A stretch of 64,000 nucleotides of DNA from Ctena decussata (Eukaryota; Mollusca; Bivalvia; Lucinida; Lucinidae), in the NCBI GenBank assembly GCA_963989385.1, contig OZ022502.1, forward strand, positions 15,239,001-15,303,000, given 5' to 3'. Made by a program: the position numbers and the translations under genes. The notes beneath the pieces are model-generated. The model was not told the DNA's origin. It was given only the letters and a program-made list of their open reading frames with translations, and ran no database searches. Positions 11,801-26,800 of this stretch are shown piece by piece. The first letter of the stretch is position 1; every line of letters starts with the position of its first letter.

Positions 11801-14800
11801 TCTAGGTAACAACAAAATCAGATACCGATTGCAAATGTTTTGACGTTTTCAATGACCGACTGTGAAGGTCTGTGTTACCATGCTTTTTTACATCGTTTTT
11901 TCCGGCGTGGGAAACACTGAAATGCCTTTGACAAAGTTTACAAAATGCAACGCTGTTGCCCTTCTCACTCTTCGTAACCCAGGTAAACTCGATCTCCCGT
12001 CCATTTTGGTACTTTGATTTATATAAAACCTTAATTTTTCTCCGGCGTTTTCATGTTGTCAATAAAACGGAAGTACACATTTGGTTGTTTTCGGCTCTAA
12101 TCGCTATCAAATACTCGAGTTATTTTTACCCACGCTATTTTAAGACTATTGGAAACCTTTACCTTTACCTATTTTTAGACCAGGTGATGAATTTTCCCGG
12201 AGATAAATATAGATACGGTGACCGAGATTGTCCGAATGTAGCGGAAGTTGAGAGAAAACACGTTATTGACGATCGAGAGAGCTAAAAAAAAAATACATTT
12301 TTTTATCATTCTCCGGTTTAAAGTGAAATCGTGAGCAAGCGAAGGAAGCATGAGTTATGGCTATTTTTCAAAATACGATCGTGAGGTCGTGGGAGGTGTC
12401 CAAATTCGTGAGGGTCACGCACAAATCGTGAAACTTGGCAGGTATGTCTATTTTTAAAGGAAGAATTTGCTCCATTGAAAAAGTAGGCATAAATGAAAAT
12501 GGAAGAGTTGCTTCCCCTTTAGCCATATCCAGTCACCATAACATTTCATCCCAATAAATGTCACTTTCCATATTTGATGTGTCATCGAAAAAGACAATGC
12601 CTTTCTGGCTCTGTATTTTAAGATTGGTGTATTTTCAACCAATTCTTGTTTACCTAAATTAGAAACACCTACATACGATAGTTTTATTTTGTCAAATTTA
12701 CTGACTGCATTTGCTGTCATTATTTAACTACAATAGCAGCTGGAAGAAGTAATAAGTGTTGCAAATGATACAATGTGAGTAGAAAAGAAAGACAAGGAGG
12801 TCAGAAAAAAGCAAACAAATTAAATAACTGAAACAAACTCTAACCTCTTGTCCATCTCTGTATGTAGCAAACCCCTGTCTGGCCTTGAGGGCATAGGTGA
12901 CAGCCTCCAGATGTTCTAACATCACTGACATGGCAACACGGCCTAGACTTGAAGCCTCATCTAAACAGCACCAGCATCCATCCTACAAAACAAGAAGATC
13001 CTTTTAATACTGCTCTATTATTGTATTTTAAAATTCTGTTTTCTATACAAAAAAAAAAAAAAAAAAAAATAAATAAAACATGAAAAAAATATATACTGTA
13101 ATGTGCATAATTATTGGGACACCTAAAATAATTAAATTTTCCATTTGTCCCAAATGGAAAATTAATCATTTTAGGTGTCCCAAAATTTAGGCATATTACA
13201 GTAGATAGAAAGTAAATAATAAAGCTGGATCCACTTAAATAATTTCTTATATGCTGACAGTTTTCATGTTTAGACAACTTTCAAAGCCATTTGTAGCTGT
13301 TGTCTTAGATGTATAGTAGTAACTAATGTTGTCAGGGTAATAAAGTCATGAACAACATCAACAGATAATGTTGTGGTAGGCACTAATAAAATATAATATA
13401 TATTGTCTTTTATGAAAAAGACCATTTTAAGGGTGGATGAGAACACTTCAAAGTTAGTTTATTCTTAAGAAAAAAAATTTATCTCCTATTTCATTTTTTC
13501 TTAGGGGAAGACCTTGTAAACTTGAGGAGTCTTTTCTGAGTAGCCTCCATTTGAGAACTCTTCATCTTCTGTTTCCCTTTATAGAAATACCAAACATGAT
13601 TTGTTCTTATTCACCTGAACTGCAAAATGAATTTAATATCTGTAAGAAAAATTGCCACTCCATTATGAGAAACAACAATTTTAAACCATAAATCTCCTCA
13701 TATAGTATTAGTAAGTTGGTATCAATTACTCACCATAGCTGAACCTTGAATGATCTTGGCCATACTGATATGATCTGTCTCTGCAGCACATTGGAAGATC
13801 CCCAAGAACTGGCCTAGGGCATTAGCAAGGCCCTGTCAAAAGGACAAAAGAACATTTCTATTTTTTTATTTTTTTTTTTACAAAATTGGAGTTAGTCAAA
13901 TAAAGTAGGCCACGATTAGAATGCTCAAAAGGGCTCATTTGGAGCAGTCTTATCGGAGTCAATATTGCTTGCTGTTTCCCCAAGGCTTTTGTGGAACAGC
14001 TTATTGATTGGAAATAATTGGATGCATACTGAAAGAGCCTTCAATGCTAGTGAAGCTAGCATTGCTAGCTGTAGTGAAGAGGAAATACTGTGAAAATGCT
14101 GAATCAACACATTTTTATAATAACTCGAGAAATTTAAAATACCCTGTTCATTGACCATATTTGTTGTAACTATAAAACAAAAATAACCTCTTTCAGGTTT
14201 TTGGTAAACCTTGACTGTACTACATGTTAGCACTTAAAGCGCCAGTGATGAAAATGGCAAAATTTGCAAACAGTGCAGATCCTGATGAGGTGGCTAATAA
14301 TGAGCTACCTCATCTAGATCTTCACTGTTTGCCCTCTAGTTTTTGAATTTTCAATATGATATAGCTTGGATGAAACATATTTTGAAATTTTTTGCAGACA
14401 TAAATTTTATCGTCTGCTTTTTGGTGCTTGAAGGGTTAAACAAATTAACCTTGACAGTTTCTGTCTTGCCAACACCCACTGGACCAGACACACAGCTACC
14501 CTGGTACTTCTGAAGGGCCTGAGACATAGTCAGGAAACATCTCTCAGTCATAGGAGTGAGGGCCACCCCTGTTGAGGTTCCATAAAATTCATTACTATAC
14601 TGGTAGGAAGAGTCCAAAATCCAGATAAGGGGTTCATACTTCTCCTCAGCTGAAAATACATAAAGAAAATCTTTAGAGACTAACCTAAAACATGCTTGAC
14701 CTGAACCTAGACTCTACTAAATTTAAGAACATGATACATGTATGAAAAGAACAACACAAATGCATTTTACGTGGTTCTTGAAAGCTTTGCTGGTACATAT

Positions 14801-17800
14801 ATTAGCCTTTCCTGTTTTATATGTGCAGTACATTGGCTGCAGAATAGTTTTTTACTCTTTAAGCACCAAAAAGCAGATGACAAAATCTACGTCTGCAAAA
14901 ATTAAAACAAGGGCTTTGCAAGGGGCGCATAATATGCCCGTTTAAATGCAATAAAGCAATCACAAAATGAACAAGATTGCTTACAAAAGGATAGACAGGC
15001 AGACAAACAGGGAAAACCACTCTATAATTAATGACTGCAACATTATTTGAATTTTTAACACATCAAATACTGTTAGTATACCAAAAAACAGCTTCCAAGG
15101 TAAGTTTCTTGCCTAAATCATACAAGGGAGATAAACTACGTATACTAGATATACCAATTCTGGTTCTATTACATTCCCTTGGCATGATTTATAATATACA
15201 TCATATCATCATTAAGTTGTATTAAAATAGGAGTTAGAGTAAACAGGAAATTTATGCAAGGGCAGATAATTCAGTAAGCCAGAGTTGTAGTTCTTGTTCA
15301 GGATACATTGCCCCATTATTATACACATTCCTACAAAGCTTCATTCTAATATTTCAAAAGGTTCAGGAGATATGGAGTGAATGAGAAACACCTAAAAATA
15401 CTAATGAAATGGAGGTTACTCCAAAATTAAGAAAGGGGGAGCAACCATTCTTATATATGACACATTGTCTTGTGATCATGCACATTGCTATAAAGTTTCA
15501 TCATGATGTTCCAAACGGTTACCAAGTTATGGCATGCACAAGATAAGTATACACAAAAATAGCCTAAAAGTACTAATGAAATAGATGTAACTCTAAAACG
15601 AAGAAAGGGAGAGCAGCCATTTTTGTATGCGACACATCGTTAGGACTTCATACACATTGCTATGAAGTTTTATAAAGATATCCCAAACGGTCATCTAGTT
15701 ATGGCGCTATAAGACTTACAGGGAAAAAATAAATCAAAGGGGCATAACTTTGAAACTAAGAAAGGGGTAGCAACCATTCTTGTACGCGACACGTTCCCCC
15801 AACCTAATACAAATGCCTTCCAAATTTCATGAAGATATCCCAAATGGTTACTGAGTTATGGCATGTACAGGAAAGTTTATGGACGGACAAACAGCGCCAT
15901 GACATAATACGTCTGATTTTCAAAACGGACGTATAAAAATGCCTTGTCCAAGACATTTCATATTGAGAATTCAAAGACTAGAGGTCAAACAGTGTAGATC
16001 TAGATGAGGTGGCTCATACAGAGCCGCCTCATCAGGATCTTCACTGTTTGCAAATTATGCTATTTTCGTCATTGGTGTTTAAAGTGTTAACTTGAAGTTT
16101 ACCTAAACTTTAAGCTGATGACTTTAAATTTACCATATTCACCATGATATTCACACATGAATGCCTGATCAAAAAGCAAAATTCAAAGTCAGATATCTCT
16201 TCAGGCAAGTCTGACCAGGGTCTGCAATGCTTTCAAACAACTGTATGAGCCTATTGCAAAAATAGTAGTAGTGTCTGAATATAACATGTAATATGTAAAA
16301 AGGGTACATTCAAATATACTCAGCGTCAATGAAAACGCACCAGTTTAGAGGTATGGCATATTCCTCTTATTTGATATATGGCGTATGTAACACACAATTC
16401 AAGAAAACTTTATATGCTGGCATTGAGATAAGATGTATACAAACTGAACTTTTTATCACCTGTAGGCGCTGTCAAGCGTAACGTCAAAAGTGACGTTCTT
16501 GAAAATTGTCGACATCAAACCACATATTTAAAGCGTAATAAATCCACATTCCGCGATCCGCCAGAAACATGATTGGCAGTATACCGTTCTTTGTAAATGT
16601 CTGTTGACATACAAACAGTTATACACTATCTAATAATCACGTAATTAGGCAAATAAGGGTGGCATTATACACGTAACGTCATACTCAAGCTGGATTATTA
16701 TTTGGTTTTTGTTTCGCGAAATGTCTGAGATCTATTTTCCACAACCAATTTCAACATTTTCGGTTGAAAAAGGTAACGTCTTTACCTTCACTTCCTTTCA
16801 TATGTCCGTTGTTTCATGAACGTGACAATTAAGTGACGTTCGATTCTAATTCAGACTATTGCATGCGGCTTTCTGGATTTCTTTTCTATGGCGATTTGTA
16901 AGGCTATCTATTCTCTAGCAAATGCTACTGACAAAGAATTTCTACAATATAAAATTCATACTGGTTTGCCAGGTTTCTCGATTTCAGCGATTACGTAACG
17001 TCACAGGCTCAGAGCGTATGTTTTGGCTAAATTTTATCATTGGCGTAATAACATAGCTCAAAATGGCAAGTATATGATGTAGATACAGTATTGTCATGAA
17101 TTTGAAGAACATATATGACATTATAAGACTGGTGCGTTTTCATTGACGCTGAGTATATAACTGGAAGGTATCTTTCACTTTCAAAGCTATTGAAACAGAC
17201 TGATTTAGGGATACCCTAGATTTAGAAAATCATTAAACTGATAAAAGCAGCAACTTAAGGCTTGTGCTGAACTTCAATCTCTCTCCCTTCTGCATTAAGT
17301 TTCAACCCTCTTGAGCCATTTTCCATCCCCTACCAGCTCCTTTCCCTTACCTTCTCTTACCCAGCTAGCCACTCTCTCCACTCACATGACTCCATTCCCC
17401 CTTCCCCCAAACTTATCTCCTTTTCAAAGCCTATTACTCCACACTTGTCCATAGCAGCATATGCCCAGTACATTTCAAATATCACAGAAAATAAGAGACT
17501 TAGTATTAGTATAAAGATATGAAAAAGGGTACAAACAATACCTATCCAGATAAAGGCATGCAGTCATATTTGGTTGCTGTTATGAGAGCATATGATTAGT
17601 TTTGTATTACCGATATTCAGGGACCCCCAACCTAATGTTTTAAATATGAACAGACATTTTATGCAAATAATCACTGAAGACTAGCTCATTCAACCTTAAT
17701 ATAACAAATTGGGAATTTTAATTTCTACAAGTTCTAGTAACTACAATTTAATTTAGTACTATAATTAATAGGCTATGATGTTAGTATCTTTTGTATCATG

Positions 17801-20800
17801 TATATTAGGAAGGAAGAATACATACAGGAATCACAAGACTGCTTGGGTGTAATGTTTTATCTTAAAGTGAGCCTGCACAAACTTATCAAAAACCTGATGA
17901 CACTTTACCATATTTTTGAAATGATAAGGTGATTTGCTTATAAGCATTGAGTAGTTTGAAGGCTTTTGAATTGAGTGTTTACCCTCACATTCACTATACA
18001 AGAGGGCCAAGTGGCCCTGAATCGCTCACCTGAGCAAAAAGGTTAAGGGTCAAACTAGGGTCATCATTTGAACAAACCTGATAGTTTGCAACAATTTCCA
18101 AATGGTTCTGAAGAAGAAGGAGATTTTTGAATATTTTTTTATGTATTGCTATGGTTCAAACCCAGGACTCCCTGAGGTCGGGCTATTTTGGACCCTGGGG
18201 CCATCATTTGAATAATCTTGATAAAGGACCACTCGGCAATGCTACATACTAAATTTCAAGCATCTGAGCCAAGTGGTTCTGAAGAAGAAGATTTTTGAAT
18301 ATTTTTCTATGTTTTCTATGGTTCAAACCCAGGACCCCCTTCTGTGGGGCCATTTTTGATCCTGGCACCATCATTAGAACAAGCTTTGTCAAGGACAACT
18401 AGGCAATGCATCATACCAAATTTCAAGCATCTGCACTAAGGGGCTTTGGAGAAGAATATATTGAAGTATATTTTAATTTCGAACCCAAGACTCCCTGCCC
18501 CAGAGCCATTTTGGATCCCAGGGCAACCATTTACACAAACTTTGTAGGAGTCCACCAGGCAATGCATCATACCATATTTCAAGCATCTAAGCCAAGTGGT
18601 TCTGAAGAAGAAGATTTTTGAATATTTTTCTATGTATTTCTATGGTTCAAACCCAGGACCCCCTTGGGCGGGGCCATTTTAGATCCTGGGGTCATCATTT
18701 GAACAGACTTGGTAAAGGACTATCAGGCAATGCATCATACCATATTTCAAGCATCTAAGCCTTGCAGTTCTGAAGAAGAAGATTTTTGAATATTTTTCTT
18801 TGCATTTCTATGGTTCACACCTTGGACTCCCTGCCGAGGGACCAATTTGGACCCTGGGGCCACCATTTGAACAAACTTGGTAAAGGGCTATTAGGCAATG
18901 CTACATATTAAATTTCAAGTCTCTGAGCCTTGTTGTTCTGAAGAAGAAGATTTTTGAATATTTTTCTTTGCATTTCTATGGTTCACACCTTGGACTCCCT
19001 ACCAAGGGCCAATTTGGACTCTGGGGCCACCATTTGAACAAACTTGGTAAAGGGCTATTAGGCAATGCTACATATTTTAAGTCTCTGAGCCTTGTTGTTC
19101 TGAAGAAGAAGATTTTTGAAAATTTTTCTATGTATTTCTATGGTTCAAACCACCGAACCCCCTTGTGCTGGGCCATTTTGGACCCTGGGGCCATCATTTA
19201 AACAAACTTGGTAAAGGACCAGTAGGCAATGTTACATACTAAATTTCAAGCATCTGGGCCATGCAGTTCTGAATAAGAAGATTTTTGAATATTTTTCTAT
19301 GTATTTCTATGGTTCAAACCTGGGACTCCCTGCCCCGGGGTCATTTTGGACCCTGGGGCCACCATTTGAACAAACTTGGTAGAGGATCACTAGGCAATGC
19401 TACATACCAAATTTCAAGCATCTGACCCAAGCAGTTCTGGAGTAGAAGATTTTTAAGTATATTTTAGTTTCGAACCCAAGACCCCCTGCCCCAGGGCCAT
19501 TTTGGACCCTGGGGCCACCATTTGAACAAACTTGGTAGAGGTCCTCTAGATAATGATTCATACCAAATATAAAAGCCCTAGGCCTAGCGGTTTTAGAGAA
19601 GATGTCATTTCAAGCAAATCGTTGACGTCGCACGATGCACGACGGACACTGGGTGATCACAAAAGCTCAGCCTGAGCCTATGGCTCAGGTGAGCTAAAAA
19701 TGGGAGAAAAATTAAAAATATGTCCAAAGCAAATTGTATTTTTCTTGTTAACTGTTTATTTCTTATTACTATTTTCTCTCTGAACACCATACCTGTTTTG
19801 TTCCAAATAAGCTTAGATTATTTTCCAATAAAGTTAATTGTTCCAAAATAATAACATTGCTTCTTGCTTACTGATACCCATTTATTCATAGTCACTGAAA
19901 ATTAGTTACTTTGTGACTGTTCCAAACAGGAAGCTAATTGTCTTTCCAAAAAAGTTTATTTGTTCAACTAACAAGGCTGTTTCTTTCCATGCAACAGATG
20001 ACAGTGTAAAAACACCTTTTATTTATGTAAATTTGGCAAATAGTACAAAATTTAACATAAAGCTTTTGCTTCACTTGAGAAAATTGCTGCCTTCAAAACA
20101 AAATTTACAAAGATAATCACTTCTTTGTTAACATAGTCTGTTAATGCAAGAATCCAAACAACCAACTCATTCTTTTACCAACAAATGATAAAATAGTAAT
20201 GACTCTTTTCATTAAATAAATCTGAATTTTTTCCAGCATGTTTTTCACTTAAATGACTTCCTTTCTGATTTCACTTTTGTGACCAGGGTTTGAGGTTATA
20301 GAACTTGAGAATAATCTCAAACTCAAAATAAAGCACACGGATTGGCTGCTTCCGAGCATGTGCTCGGAAGCAGCCAACCTGTGTGCTTTATTTTGAGTTT
20401 GAGAATGTACTCAAGTTTTATAACCTCTGGGCCTGGATGATTGATGAATTACACAACTTTACTGATTTACTAGTTGCGACATTTTGTTTTTATCTGTATG
20501 GCTCAACTCAAACTACTTGTAATCCTGTAAGGTAAACTACTAAAGATCAGAAGCAGTATACAGTAATGATATGGTGCAGATCTTACTACTGATATCTGTG
20601 GAAACACTCTTTGTGTCAGCACTACCAGGTGGTACCTCCTCTTCAACTATGTATCAATGAAGACAAAATAACATCAAAAACAAAAAGAAAATACTTCAGA
20701 ATGCCTGCCCTCTCATCATAAAAGCTTAAGCTCAAATCATTAAAGAAAGCTTGCTTAAAACACACTTTATTCCAGATAAGCCATACTGTTTTGAGTAAAA

Positions 20801-23800
20801 ATTGTCTTTACTAATTTTCCATAAAATATGTGCTTAAGAATTTGAATTTAACACAAATCACCTTAAGGAACTTCTTCAATAGCACGAGTCTAATAAAATC
20901 CTATAATGTATTTCATTTGGCTACACAAAACATGAAATGTTTCCTGTTTCCAAAAGCATGACTTATCTGGAGCTTTCTACTCTACTTAAGCTGTAATTTT
21001 GTGTATTTCCCTCTTTCTTTTCATTCCTCATTTTTCACTCATTTCACTGATTCCCATATGGACAGATAGCAAGCAAAAGACCTTTTAATATTTGAAATCA
21101 TCAAAGTTTGTAACTGGCTTGTGCATTTGCAGTCTAATCATCTCTAAAGATCTGCAGAATGAGCTTGTAAACAGCAAGACTGCACCAATGTGCAGGCTTC
21201 TCCATCATTACTTATCCAAGGTACTCTTTGCTGGGCGCCAAATCAAATGCAAAAATCAACACCCATAACCTTGTGCTCTACCACAACTGTATTTTGCAAG
21301 TCACATTTTAGCCATGTGATAAAAGGACTATTCTAAGATATTTCTAAGATGTTTTTCTCAGTAAATTCTTCATAAAATAGGCCATAACCCTTATCTGAAC
21401 TGCCTCAGTGAGATAGCCACAATAAAGGTGCCACATAGTATGGTTTCTCACCTTAGCAAGGTGGTTTGAAGTGGAGCCTATATAGCATATTTTACTTTTT
21501 TGGAAAGATGTATTAATGAAGGACTACAATGCAGTTTCTCTTAACTCAACAAAATCTGAGCAAATAAGGCATCACAAACATAAGTGATTCTATTAAGTGA
21601 CCATACTATATGCTTTTATGAAGAATAAGAAATGTTATCTCTTAATTATAAGTGAACAGTCTCTTTATCACATGCTCTTGCATACTTATTTCTGTAGTTG
21701 TACTCTTAGTGTCATGGCTGACAGATTTCCCATCATCATCAACTAAGAATAATAAAATGTCTTATTTACTCCTACCTACTTTGATATTAACAGATCCAAT
21801 CTACACCAGTCATAGTATAGATCCTACCAGCCCATCTAAAGAAACCTCATAAATAAGGCTCGAGCCAGTATATATGTGTTCACTTTCATGTTTTTGGCCA
21901 TCTCTACCAAGGGGAACAACTTCTGTGACCATTTGTTTACCTGGACAACAAAGTCCTTCCAAAGAGAAGCACATTCTTACCTTTAAGAGTTGACAGTTTA
22001 GAAAGGAGCAAAAATGAAAATGGCAGAGTTACTGTTCCTGAAATGTATCCACCCCTTTTGAAGTGGACCGGCATTAAGCCTGCCATGACTGGTAGTGATC
22101 AGATCAGGTATGAATGTATAAATGTATAAAGGATGAAGCTACCGTAATGACCCTAAAATTTCAGATGCCTGAAAGTCAAACAATTATTGTTTGAAAATTC
22201 TTAGAAAGTGGATTTTACACACATTAATGCATCCAAATGATGTTTAAGTGAATGGCAAACATTGTAGACCCTAAAGGAGCAGTTTGATCTGGGTCTACAG
22301 TGTTTGCTTAGATCTGTTTGTCCGAATATTTTGGGTCATTACTGTACTTTGACAGTTTAGGTCACAAACTTTCACTAGCAAAATGCATGTAATATATATA
22401 TCATTCTATTCATAGATGTGAACTTTTAGCTATCTAGAAATGCAGTAATCTGAAATCAGGGAACCATAAATGATATAAACCAAAACTAAAATAATAAGTG
22501 AAAACAAAATTTGAATGTTTGTAAAAACTAATAACAATGCATAAAGAGTCCTTATACCTAAACCCTTTTAACATAAAAGCTCCAAATATGTAGAGTTGAA
22601 TTTGTAAACAGCATAGATCAAGATGACATGGCTCATAATGAGCTGTCTCAACTGGATCTACAATGTTAGCCCTCTAGTCTTTGAATTCTCTATGTGATTT
22701 CAGCAAACATTTCTTACCTGCTTTATTTGGCGCTTTTATGGTCAATACTTTACACCTATTAAATAAAAATGCACAAAGAGTCCTGATACCACAAACTTAA
22801 TTCTAAGCCAAAGAGAAAAATAGTTTTTGTTTTGTATTTGCCACTGACAGCTGGCCCCTCATCCACTACTATAAAGGACTTGTCCAGCTTCCAATTTGGA
22901 CATATCAGTCAGTCTTACCAGTAGATTCAGACAAAACTTCTTACCAGAAGACTCAGACAAAACTAAGATAAACAGTGCTACCTGTCAGTCTATTCTGTAT
23001 GAGCAGCTGACCTGGTATACACTGTTTACTAGTAATTTCTGTCTGACTATATAAGATAAATATAAAATGTCCAACTAAAACCATTTAAACCTCAGAAAAA
23101 TAACTTCTAATGTTAAAACAACATCTTAGTAAAACAGTTGTGCATATGTTTTTTCTGCTGCCAACTTCCAATAGTCTCTATAAGTACTTACTTATTTGTT
23201 GGTAATAACAGCGTACACTTCTTCTCCACTCAAAGTCTGAGGCTTCACGAAGTTTTCGTTGACAAAGGTTATCCAGAATATCTCTCAAAAACAAGGATTG
23301 CTGTGAAAAATGACAAATTTAATGTGAAATTTTACATAGTTTGAGAGACTTAAGTAAACAGAATGTATGCACTGCAAAAATATAAAGAATGGAGAGAATT
23401 ATAATTTATCATAATTATCATAAACTGATGTAAGACTTAACATGACACAGAATCGTGCAGGTCAGACATCTGCTGTGTCTCTGACTTGATGTTATATGAA
23501 CGTTAAGTTGGTGTCATAATGTTGGTTATGTTGATTGCTAGGCTGAGTAGAGATAGAGGTAGAAGAAGTCAGGTTCATCGTAAGGGCTCAGAAAAGTTGT
23601 ATAGATCACAAATAAACTGCACTGTTCGATTATTTCAGTTTTAATCCCATATTTGGGAAGAGTGACACACCAAAGAATAATAGCCTAATTCCACAGAAAT
23701 TCTGAACTTGTTTATTACTTTTATCTATTTCATACAGATCTTCATGAAAATCTGTGAACCCTATACAGTCAATCTTGTAGATAAAGGTATTCAATATAAT

Positions 23801-26800
23801 AGGGAAATTATTTCAAACTTCATTCTGACTGCCTAAACACCATGCTGTGCTTAGTGGTGTTTGCAGAAAACACACAACTTTTCTGATGCTGACTCTCAAT
23901 TCATGCGTTTACCGTAACCATGCATTCCAATCTATTTTTATGTATTGGCAACATTGGGTCTTCTATTGTCCTCCAGGCTCCTCTGGCCAGTACTGTGGGC
24001 AGCTTAGACATGGTGGCTATATATTTCTTCAAGGTCCCCTGTAGAGCCTTCCTGTCATATCTGATCTCAGCAATACCTTGGTCACACTCCTTGGTCCAGT
24101 GGTATAACATACCCATACGACATACTTGTGCTGGATACTGAAATCATATGGCATTATTAAATGTTACATTGCCTATTAATCTAGTCTGAAAGACTGGAAC
24201 AACTAGAGCAAGTGAGCAGGGGCTCACGTATACCCCCGACCAGTGCCACCACCTAATGAAAGCATACTTTAACACATCTTCAATGCAAATGTCATACATG
24301 TACAAACTTCTAAGTCTGTGACCTTGACCTTAGGACAGCAGCAGCAGCATCCATATAATGTAAACCAGTATAAAATAAACCTAGTCATGTATCATTAGGC
24401 CCCACTGAAGTATATTGAAACTATACACCAAAAACTACAGCATATGGCTAAGTCCTAGTTATTGACCCCTGGCCCCACCCATGAGCCTGACCCTGCAGCT
24501 TAGGTAGTCCATAACGAAAGCAATGATGTAGAGATATCATGAACCAAATATGGAAGAAATCTTCAATGCAATTACATAGATATGAGCAATCAAAAAGGTT
24601 TAACGCAAAACTTTGACATAATAAAGTCCTAATTATTGGCCCCTGGCCCCATCCTGGGACCTGACCCAGGAGCTTAGCTAGTTCACATCAAAGGTAATGC
24701 TATAGAGACATCATGAACCAAATATGAAAAGAATCTGATGTGTAGTTACAAAGATATGAGCAACCCAAAAAGGTTTAACGCAAAACTTTGACGTAAAGTT
24801 AACGAACGGACGGACGAACGAACAAACGAATGAACGAACGGACAAACGAACGGACAGAATGACAAAAACTATATACCCCCTGACATACTTCGTATGTCGG
24901 GGGTAGCAATGATGTAGAGATATCATGAACCAAATTTGGAAGAAATCTTCAATGCAATTACATAGATATGAGCAATCAAAAAGGTTTAACGCAAAACTTT
25001 GACATAATAAAGTCCTAATTATTGACCCCTGGCCCCATCCTGGGACCTGACCCAGGGGCTTAGCTAGTTCACATCAAAGGTAATGCAATAGAGACATCAT
25101 GAACCAAATATGAAAAGAATCTGATGTGTAGTTACAGAGATATGAGCAAACCAAAAAGGTTTAACGCAAAACTTTGACGTAAAGTTAACGAACGGACGGA
25201 CGAACGAACAAACGAACGAACGCACGGACAAACGAACGAACGGATGGAATGACAAAAACTATATACCCCCTGACATACTTCGCATGTCGGGGGTATAATT
25301 ATTCATGCAACTCTAATGAATAAGAAGAGTTAGATCTTGCTTTTATGTCAAGGTCTGACTTTCTTACAAGTTTACGATACCCTTTTATTTTTTTTAATAA
25401 GGATATCAAATGGTTTATTATCACCTGGTATTAGGTGTCTCAGCAAAAAATAAGGATAAGACACAAGTTAAGACAACACAAGATTATCTTCTCACTGGTA
25501 TTGGGTGGCTAAAGATCCAACATTAACGTTTTTAAGATGTGATTTTTCTCTAGAAATAAAAAAATGTTCATTTGATTTACCGTATTCGATCCTTCGTGAG
25601 GAAGTTGAGATTGCAGTAGCAGCACTGAAGAAGGGAAAATCTGCCGGAGTTGATAATATACCAGCAGAACTTGTTCAAGCTGGAGGGGAGACCATGATTG
25701 ATGTTTTAACAGATATCTGTAACAGGATCTGGAGAACAGGAGAATGGCCTACCCCATGGACTCAGTCGCTGATTATTACTCTCCCTAAAAAGGGCAACCT
25801 ACAGCTCTGCCAGAACTACAGAACCATCAGCCTCATCAGTCATTCAAGCAAAGTCATGCTGAAAGTTATCTTAAACAGGCTTAAGCCACAAGCCAAAGAG
25901 ATAATTGCTGAGGAACAGGCTGGGTTCCGAGCAGGAAGGAGCACCACAGAACAGATCTTCAACCTTAGAATCCTGTGTGAAAAGTATCTCCAACATCAGC
26001 AGAATCTGTACCATGTCTTCATTGATTTCAAAAAAGCCTTTGACAGGGTATGGCATGCAGCCTTATGGGCCACCATGAGGAAGTACAATATCAATGCAAA
26101 CCTAGTTCGCACCATTGAGCAGCTATATGACAAGGCTACAAGTGCAGTCCTGATAAATGGCAACACAGGAGAATGGTTCAGAACAACGTTGGAGTAAGAC
26201 AAGGATGTCTTCTGTCACCCACCCTCTTCAACATTTTTCTCGAACGGATCATGTCTGATGCTCTGGAAGAACATGACGGAAAGGTTAGCATAGGCGGCAG
26301 AAATATTACCAACCTGCGTTTGCCGATGACATAGATGCTCTTGCTGAGGAAGAGCAGGAACTAGAAGCTCTAGTAGAAAGTCTCGACCAGACCTGCACAA
26401 GGTATAAGATGGAGATCAGTGCTGAAAAGACCAAACTGATGACAAACAGCGCAGACGGCATCCAGAGGGAGATCAAGGTAAAGGGGGAGAAGCTGGGTAC
26501 TGTAAGCAGCTTCAAATACCTTGGAGCAGTTGTCTCAGATGATGGCTCAAAACAGGAGGTTCTCTCAAGGATAGCACAAGCCACTTCAGCTCTTGCCAAG
26601 CTGAAACCAATTTGGAGAGATAAGAACATATCTCTTGGATCAAAGGTGACACTTATGCGCTCCCTTGTCATTTCCATATTTCTGTATGCCTGTGAATCAT
26701 GGACCTTGACAGCAGAGTTAGAGAAAAGAACGCAGGCCTTTGAGATGAGATGCTATCGAAGGTTACTGAACATTTCGTACAAGGATCATATAACCAATGA

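Noticed and set aside
11956..12285. 109-residue plus-strand open frame
   Set aside because: It is inside the nested TIR transposon, has no recognisable domain and no sign of codon constraint.
25871..26677. Minus-strand open frames over the reverse transcriptase
   Set aside because: Antisense shadows of the LINE coding sequence.
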